The position numbers and the translations under genes were made by a program. DNA of 64,000 nucleotides from Xestospongia bergquistia (taxonomy: Eukaryota > Porifera > Demospongiae > Haplosclerida > Petrosiidae): assembly GCA_963965975.1 (NCBI GenBank), contig OZ014412.1, positions 1,180,501 through 1,244,500 on the forward strand, in the 5' to 3' direction. Under the pieces are notes generated by a model. That model was not told the origin of the DNA. It did not search any database and worked only from the letters and a program-made list of their open reading frames with translations. Below are positions 58,651 through 64,000 of the stretch, piece after piece. Numbering within the stretch: the first letter of the stretch is position 1; every line of letters begins with the position of its first letter.

Positions 58651-60000
58651 ATCTTCCTTCTTCCACAAGCTGTCCTCTTCTTCGTCTTCCAAGGACTTCT
58701 GGTCTCTCTTTAAGAAATTGAATAAGAAGTCTTCCTTTATTCCCACTTTATCCTCTAATGGCTCCTCAGCTTCCACACCCTTTCTCAAAGCTAATATGAT
58801 TAACCAATTCTTTTGTAACTGTTTTAATCTATCTTTTCTCCCCTCTCCACAGCTTCTGGAGACTCATGTTTCTCTGAAGATTGTCCATCTTATCTTTTAT
58901 GCTCCAACATCGAAGTTGCAAAGCTTCTTCTTCAGATTCCATCTAATACTTTTACAGGTCCCGATGGTATTTCAGCCTGTATGTTAAGAGAAACTGCCTA
59001 CTCCATTTCATAACCACTTACTTCTATCTTTAATCTTTCAATTAAGTCTGGTATCTTTCCTGATGACCGAAAAAAACTCTCATATTATCCCAATATCAAA
59101 GCACTCTTCAGCTCTATCTTCTCCCACAGGTTATCGTCCCTATCTCTACTACCACTTATCAGCAAAGTTTTAGAAAGACATATTTTGAACTGGCTATTGG
59201 ACTTTTGCCATACTCATAATCTTTTATCTGAATCTCAGTTCAGCTTTAGACCTGTTTATTCCACAGAGTCCGCCCTGATTACTTCCACTAATGAATGGTT
59301 TACTCAGCTGGATAAAGGGTACTCTATCTGTGCAACCTTTTTTAATCAAACTAAAGCTCCACATCAACCCCTTCTTGACGTACTTTCTTCACTTGACATC
59401 CCTCATCACCTTATTGTTTGGCTTCAAAGTTATATCACACTTCAATCTCAGCAGGTTGTTATGGATGGCTGTTCCTCTTCTAAGTCCTCTGTCCTATCTG
59501 GTGTTCGTCAAGGCTCGATTCTTGGACCACTTCTCTTCATTTTGTATGTGAATGACATATTCCAGTTACCTTTCTCCTCAACTTCATCAATGATCCTATA
59601 TGCTGACGACATTCTTTTATCGTGTCCCTTCAAATCATTCCTCGAATTTCCACTCACACAATCTAACATTAATATTCTCTCTTCCTGGGTCAAATCTAAA
59701 CACCTAACGATTAATCACTCAAAAACCAAATACATGATCATTTCCAGAAAGTCTCCTACATCCTTTACTACTCTTCCCTCTCTTTTCCTTGATGGATCAC
59801 CTCTTGAATTAGTCTCTTCATTTAAGTACCTAGGTGTTACTTCCCATCCTTTAAACCTGAATCTGCCCTTCTCCAGATCTTCTGCTACTCTCAACTCCTT
59901 CCTTCCCAGTACTATTTCCTTGTGGAATTCCCTTCCCTCATCACTCAAAGATCTCAACTCTGCAAGTCAGTTCAAGCAAAATATTTCTTATTTACTTTAA
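58640..60000 (+). pseudogene. Non-LTR copy 3: reverse transcriptase
   Basis: The longest frame (59185-60000) has LLSESQFSFRPVYSTESALI, VLSGVRQGSILGPLLFILYV, MILYADDILLSCPF (intact YADD), LTINHSKTKYMIISRKS and the C-terminal TISLWNSLPSSLKDL ending LL and a stop. The N-terminal RT (58646-59180) is in other frames (FWSLFKKLNKKSSFIPTLSS) and the finger region is broken. Asp in the first RT motif (normally F-D-x-x-K-A-F-D) reads ATFFNQTKAPHQP, so catalysis is lost. Confidence 0.85.
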
Positions 60001-60262
60001 AGTTATCAGGAATATAACATACATGTTGTTCATATTTATTCATTTGTTCATCTGTTAATATCATCACTCTTCATAAATCATTCACCTCCTATTTATATTG
60101 TTTTTGATGCTCTTCATAATAGCTTTGTTATTGAGTGTCGTTTGTGTTTTAATAAATAAAAACAAAAAAAACTCACTCCACATAAACTGAAAATGACTCT
60201 GCCAATGGCTCAAACTCTAGCATTTGACCATATGCGAGTTTAAATGCCATCCTTGTCGCCAC

Positions 60263-60419
60263 TGTAAAGTCTGTGCTTACTATTGACAAAGATTTATTGT
60301 AATAATAATACAAAGACACAGACACAAACAACCTCTAGATAAGCATGAGGAACTGAGCATGCTCTAACCATAATAATATTCATACATAATTATTAGTAAC
60401 ACAATTAAGATCCACTATA
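60263..60419 (-). repeat. Gypsy-A 5' LTR
   Basis: 157 bp, about 94% identical to the 3' LTR by eye. In element direction it starts TATAGTGGATC, the first TG having changed to TA, and ends TTTACA. Outer flank is GAGTT (60420-60424). Confidence 0.92.
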
Positions 60420-63400
60420 GAGTTGAATTAGGGTATGCTTTAAACACTGCTTTGAGCTGTCTATGGAAGAGTTCAACCATACCTCTTGAAATAGGATGGT
60501 AAACTGTAGTACATATTCTGGCAGAACCCAAAAGTTCCATGAGATGTTCACAGTCAGTTGTGATAGTGGAAAGTATTCCAAAACATGAAATCCATCCACT
60601 TACAAATGGTCTGCCGATTGTTGCTGCTGTAATATCAACTAAGGACAGGGCCTCTGTCCAACACATGAACCTGTCAATACAAGCGAGTACATATGAATAA
60701 CCATTAGAAGGGGGTAATGGTCCAACTATATCAATATGAATGTAATTGAATCGAGCATCTTGAGTAGTAAATGTAGAATGAGGGGATACGGTGTGTTATT
60801 GCACTTTAGCTCTTTGACACTGTACACATGAATGTGTCTATTTCTGACATCAGTATTCATATTTGGAAAAATTAAGATGAATTAATCAGATGTTGGGTTG
60901 TAGGTATACCCGGACAAGAAAGTGAATGTAATAACTCAAATACTTGGTATCTGAAACCTTTGGGTACATATGGTCAAAGTGCACCAGTTGAAGTATGACA
61001 AACTAAAGTGGTGTCTGTGCCTTTGATAGGGATATCAGTAAATTGCAGTGATGAAGAGGTTGACAATTGTATTGCTTGAAGTTCTTGGTCAGATTGTTGG
61101 GAGATGGCCATTGCTGTAAAGTCTATCATGGAAGGTCCTTGCTGGATTGCTTGTATCTCTAGTCGAGAGAGTGAACCAGCTACTGGGTTGTTACTACCAC
61201 TGATGTGTCTGATATCAGAAGTAAATTGGGAGATGAAATCAAGTTGTCGAATTTGTTGTGGCAAGTATTTGTTTGAGTTCGTTTGTAGAGAGAAGGTGAG
61301 GGGTTTATGATCAGTGGCAATGTAAAAGGTAGGTCTTTCAACGTAATGACGAAAGTGTTTGATTGCTAAGTAAATTGCTAATAGTTCTCTGTGAAATGTA
61401 GCGTAATTGGTTTCAGCAGGTTTTAATTTGCATGAGCAATATGATAGTGGTTGCCATATATTATTGATTTGTTGTTGTGTTGTAGAACAGCACCTACAGC
61501 AACATTGGAAGCATCAGTCATTATCCAAAGTGGTGCATCTGGTTTGGGATGTGAAAGAAAAGTGGCTTGTGCTAGAATGTCTTTGATTAAGTAGAGTGCT
61601 TGCAATGCCTCTGTTGTCTATCTCAATTCTTTATTGTTGCCTGAAAGTAATGCGTTCAGCGGTTACAGTTCATGAGCACACTTACTGTTTGGTAGTAGGA
61701 AATCCTTTACTGCCTTCATATGTCTTCGAGAGGGGCTCTATCATCCTTGTTGACTAGATGTCCCAAAATTGGAGTTGTTCAACCCTGAATTCACATTTGG
61801 CAGGATTGATGACGATACTATATTCTTTAAATAATTGAAATACTGTTCAGAGATGTTGCAGATGTTCTTCAGGAGAGTGGCTATCTATGAGTACGTCATC
61901 GATATAAGGATACGTGAAGTGAAGTCCTTGAAGGACCTGGTCAATGAATCTTTGGAACATTTGTGGTGCATTTCTAAGGCCAAAGGGCATACGAGTAAAT
62001 TCGAATAGTCCAAAGGGGGTGGTAATTGCGGTTTGGGATGTATCGTCTGGGTGTACTTATATTTGGTAGTAAGCATTGACGAGATCAATTTTAGAAAATA
62101 TAGTAGATCCATGTAAGGTAGCAGAAAAATCGTGAATGTGTGGGATAACAGTCGGGAATGGTGACATTATTGAGCAAGGTCTCCAATCACTTGGTGTCTT
62201 TTTGGGAACCACATGGAGAGGTGAGGACCAGTTACTAGATGAGTGCTGAATGATACCCAGTTATAACATATGTTCAAACTCTTGATGAGCAATTTTAAGT
62301 TTGTCAGGGCAAGTCGACGTGCTCGTGAGTGTACTGGTGGGCCATTGGTTTTGATGTGGTGAGTGACATTGTGTTTAATTGGATGGTCAAGTGTGTTCGG
62401 CTGAATAATGGAAGGGAATTCAGTGAGTACAGTTTCAAATTCGGTCTTGGGCTTAATTAATTGCCAAACCAAATTCAAAGGTGTGTGCTTAGAAGAAATA
62501 CCCTGAACTTTGAGTTATGTGACGGCATCTACTAATCTTTTGTGATGCATGTCTACTAGCAGATTGAAGTGTTTGGGAAAGTCAGCACCGATGATAGGCT
62601 TATGGACATCTGCTATAATGAAGGGCCATCGAAATGTTCGACGGAGGTTGAGATTGAGTGTGATGAGCTGAGTACCATAAGTGATGAGCCAAGTACCATA
62701 AGTGATTAACTGCTTATAGTGTAAATACATCTTGTTGGTGTTTGCGTTCATTATTTGTAGGTGGAACGACACATCTGTACCAGTACATACTAGCAGGTAT
62801 AATCCACTGTCGTGATCTGTAATATAAAATAAGCAACTTTGAGATTGGCCAGTCAAACTCGCTGCTATTAGTGGCTGGCCTGCACGTTTCCTGACATGTT
62901 ACACTGTGGTTGACATTTATGTGCTGAACTTCCAATAACGTTGATGATACCAGCATGTTTCCTTGTTTGGTATAGAAGGAAAAGGACTGGGTGATTGTCG
63001 GCAGGAGGGTGATCGGCGATGATGTCATGCTTTGGAGGCGAGCAATGACTGTACTAGTCTCTTGAGGTCTGCTCTCTGAATGTAATTGCTCTACTTCTGT
63101 GGAAACAGTAACATTTGAAATTGAAGGTGTAGCTACTTCCATAATTTGATCAGCCAGTTGTGCAAGATCATCTAAACTGGTGGTGTTAGTGAATGTGAGT
63201 ACCATGTGTAATAAATAAATGGGTAAGGTAATCGTTGTAAAAATAACTCAGGTAAGAATGAGGCATCGGTACCACTGGCTTTTTCACCCAGTAGCTGTTG
63301 CATACATCTAAGTAACTGTGTTGGCTTGCGATCTCCAAGCTCTTCAGCATTAAATAACTGTTGGAATCGACGCTGCTCAGAAGCAGTGGTACGTTGTATA

Positions 63401-63490
63401 AGTTGCTTTTTTTATGACATCATAGGGCGTGTCCGTTCGTGGGGAAAGGATGAGGTCTCGAACTTCCTGCGTGACTTCCGGTGCAAGTGA
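60420..63490 (-). pseudogene. Gypsy-B gag-pol remnants, 5' part
   Basis: Minus strand: gag with [34 protein letters not shown] and [15 protein letters not shown] in alternating frames, then [20 protein letters not shown]. Protease region: CTGTDVSFHL in place of the usual DTGA/DTGS, then IIGADFPKHFNLLVD. RT region: HHIKTNGPPVHSRARRLA. RNase H: FLSHPKPDAPLWIMTDASNV with AVGAVL. Post-RNase-H: ISGSNNPVAGSLSRLE. Integrase: GFVSGWISCFGILSTITTD and GMVELFHRQLKAVFKAYPNS. The changed protease Asp-Thr-Gly-Ala and GMVEL for GMVER show decay. Confidence 0.85.
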
Positions 63491-63500
63491 TTAGCCTTGT

Positions 63501-64000
63501 ACCCAGGCTTTCGAAGAAAGCCCGGTAAAGTCAAAGTTCAAAGTTTATTCCCCTTTGGAATAAGTTAGAATGTTATATGTTACTAAACTTAGGTAACAAC
63601 TGCTTGCGCATGCGCGTAATTATTGATTATAAATTAAATGACGAGTAAATGGGCTGGGTTTACATTAATAACATTTCATTCAACATGAGTTTAAGCATGG
63701 GTAGTCGAGTTTGTTGGTTGTGCAGAGATTTAGTAGAAACAAAAAGAGTGTCAAACTTGTTCAGTGCTGTTGGGATACAAAACCACACTAAGACAACTTT
63801 TCCGTGATATATAGCTTCAATGTACAAGAGTTGCTCTTTTTAAGAGATAGATTTGGCCTTCCTTGCTGCTTTAGAGCTTAGAGTAGAGCAGCAGAAAAGT
63901 TTCTGTCGGTACTACAAGTAGTTTGACATTGCGGTAAAAGGAATTTGACGTCATAGTTAACGGAGGATTCCTAGAGTATACTATTAATCTGTTCAAAGTT
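63501..64000. other. Right-edge sequence with a short candidate exon
   Basis: Beyond the Gypsy-B gag remnant. Composition is slightly higher in GC near 63.6 kb (TGCGCATGCGCG). It contains the small plus-strand frame at 63685-63807 and otherwise no feature I can support. Confidence 0.45.
63685..63807 (+). CDS. Possible first exon with ZAD-like zinc-finger start
   Basis: ATG at 63685 reads MSLSMGSRVCWLCRDLVETK, then RVSNLFSAVGIQNHTKTTF, and a stop at 63805-63807. The C-x-x-C followed by L-F-S-x-x-G is the pattern at the start of zinc-finger-associated (ZAD-like) domains. A splice donor could lie before the stop, and the partner Cys pair would then be in a later exon outside this window. Alternatively a fragment. 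Confidence 0.35.
   Translation: MSLSMGSRVCWLCRDLVETKRVSNLFSAVGIQNHTKTTFP

Larger units (their letters stand above)
57458..60169 (+). mobile_element. CR1/L2-like non-LTR retrotransposon 3, inserted in Gypsy-A gag
   Basis: Plus-strand element inside the minus-strand gag, bounded by the 5-bp target duplication AACTC (57453-57457 and 60170-60174) and ending in an A-rich tail (AATAAATAAAAACAAAAAAA). It contains a PHD-like ORF1 remnant at 57.7-57.9 kb and an RT at about 58.7-60.0 kb. The endonuclease is largely missing or unreadable. The order L2 into Gypsy-A into Gypsy-B follows directly from the nesting. Confidence 0.9.
56829..60250 (-). pseudogene. Gypsy-A gag, split by an L2-like insertion
   Basis: The N-terminal piece starts at ATG 60250 (MAFKLAYGQMLEFEPLAESF), reaching SVYVE and then a TGA at 60170-60175, where the L2-like element is inserted. 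After the insert (57452 downward) it resumes VKLFFTANEV, EEKRVPVFLTIVGKDTYALL and LLQPSLPKDKMFEDITEILK. It ends with two CCHC zinc knuckles, CYRCGKLNYTTSQC (His missing, Thr/Ser in its place) and CLKCGKRGHLKAVC (complete). Typical length and layout for Ty3/Gypsy gag. Confidence 0.88.
53364..60419 (-). mobile_element. Gypsy-A: Ty3/Gypsy retrotransposon with short LTRs, inserted in Gypsy-B
   Basis: LTRs at 53364-53520 and 60263-60419 (157 bp each, about ten differences). The 5-bp target duplication GAGTT is exact at 53359-53363 and 60420-60424. A purine-rich tract (complement of CTCCTTCCTTCTTAC, 53521-53535) precedes the 3' LTR. After the 5' LTR the element reads GTGGCGACAAGG, the place of the primer-binding site. 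Order: gag with two zinc knuckles, protease, RT, RNase H, integrase. Without the L2-like insert (57458-60169) it is about 4.3 kb. At least one nonsense codon and one frameshift in pol, and one TGA in gag, make it inactive. Confidence 0.96.
52880..63500 (-). mobile_element. Gypsy-B: old, decayed Ty3/Gypsy element interrupted by Gypsy-A
   Basis: Coding remnants on the minus strand run gag (about 63490-63120), protease-like (62856-62515), RT (about 62480-61800), RNase H (about 61605-60974), integrase (60666-60420, then 53363-52890 across the Gypsy-A insert) and stop. The integrase text ends KAYPNST before the insert and resumes QWTDVLPVILLGIRTAIKQD after it, so the two sides are one element. Numerous stops and frameshifts, no intact ORF. 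Neither LTR could be identified and the gag start is missing at about 63.5 kb, so the ends are approximate. Confidence 0.88.

Noticed and set aside
1..64000. tRNA, rRNA or snRNA genes
   Set aside because: No cloverleaf with A/B boxes and no recognisable rRNA or snRNA core was found by eye. A covariance-model scan would be decisive.

Overview
The window looks like AT-rich nuclear DNA from an early-branching animal, most likely a demosponge of the Amphimedon type. The evidence is very short GT-AG introns (often 40-90 bp) in intron-rich genes, transmembrane receptors combining Ig-like and fibronectin-III-like (FN3) domains, and a metazoan mix of transposons (Tigger/pogo, hAT, CR1/L2-like non-LTR, Ty3/Gypsy and a KDZ-like transposase). 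The species assignment is inference. Exon limits were read by eye from splice sites and reading-frame phase, not from transcripts.

Layout. (1) 1-16.56 kb, minus strand: receptor gene A (signal peptide, Ig-like, FN3-like, membrane-proximal domains, one TM helix, long multi-exon cytoplasmic part) running off the left edge. Two introns are far longer than the rest (7.2 and 3.3 kb) and hold 38 copies of a ~145-bp satellite, a Tigger-type MITE, a ~0.6-kb tandem duplication and a TA-target MITE. (2) 16.9-17.8 kb, plus strand: a coiled-coil gene head-to-head with gene A. (3) 18.0-22.6 kb: a small minus-strand gene head-to-head with an intron-rich, frameshifted KDZ-like transposase. (4) 23.0-30.8 kb: decayed CR1/L2-like retrotransposons, one split by a hAT transposon with a precise 8-bp target duplication. 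(5) 30.9-36.9 kb: gene-poor, with a hAT-type MITE and a ~410-bp foldback. (6) 36.95-49.44 kb, minus strand: receptor gene B (short tail, two alternative last exons with paired-tyrosine motifs), a broken receptor copy D, and receptor gene C. (7) 49.9-51.6 kb: an inverted Ig-exon fragment and a minus-strand gene ending in a ubiquitin-specific-protease-like histidine box. (8) 52.9-63.5 kb: nested retroelements, with an L2-like element inside Gypsy-A (short LTRs, 5-bp target duplication) inside an older Gypsy-B. (9) 63.7 kb: a short plus-strand ORF with a zinc-finger-associated-like start.

The biological centre is the receptor cluster. Genes A, B, C and pseudogene D share an ectodomain blueprint but differ in their cytoplasmic parts. 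A ~108-bp stretch of the Ig exon and parts of the FN3 and membrane-proximal exons are almost identical in DNA, while neighbouring parts of the same exons have diverged. Gene B can end in either of two tandem last exons carrying Y-x-x-V followed nine residues later by Y-E-N. This architecture (signal peptide, Ig-like/FN3-like ectodomain, TM, tyrosine-motif tail, tandem genes plus pseudogenes) resembles that of cnidarian allorecognition receptors. A recognition or immune role is inference only.
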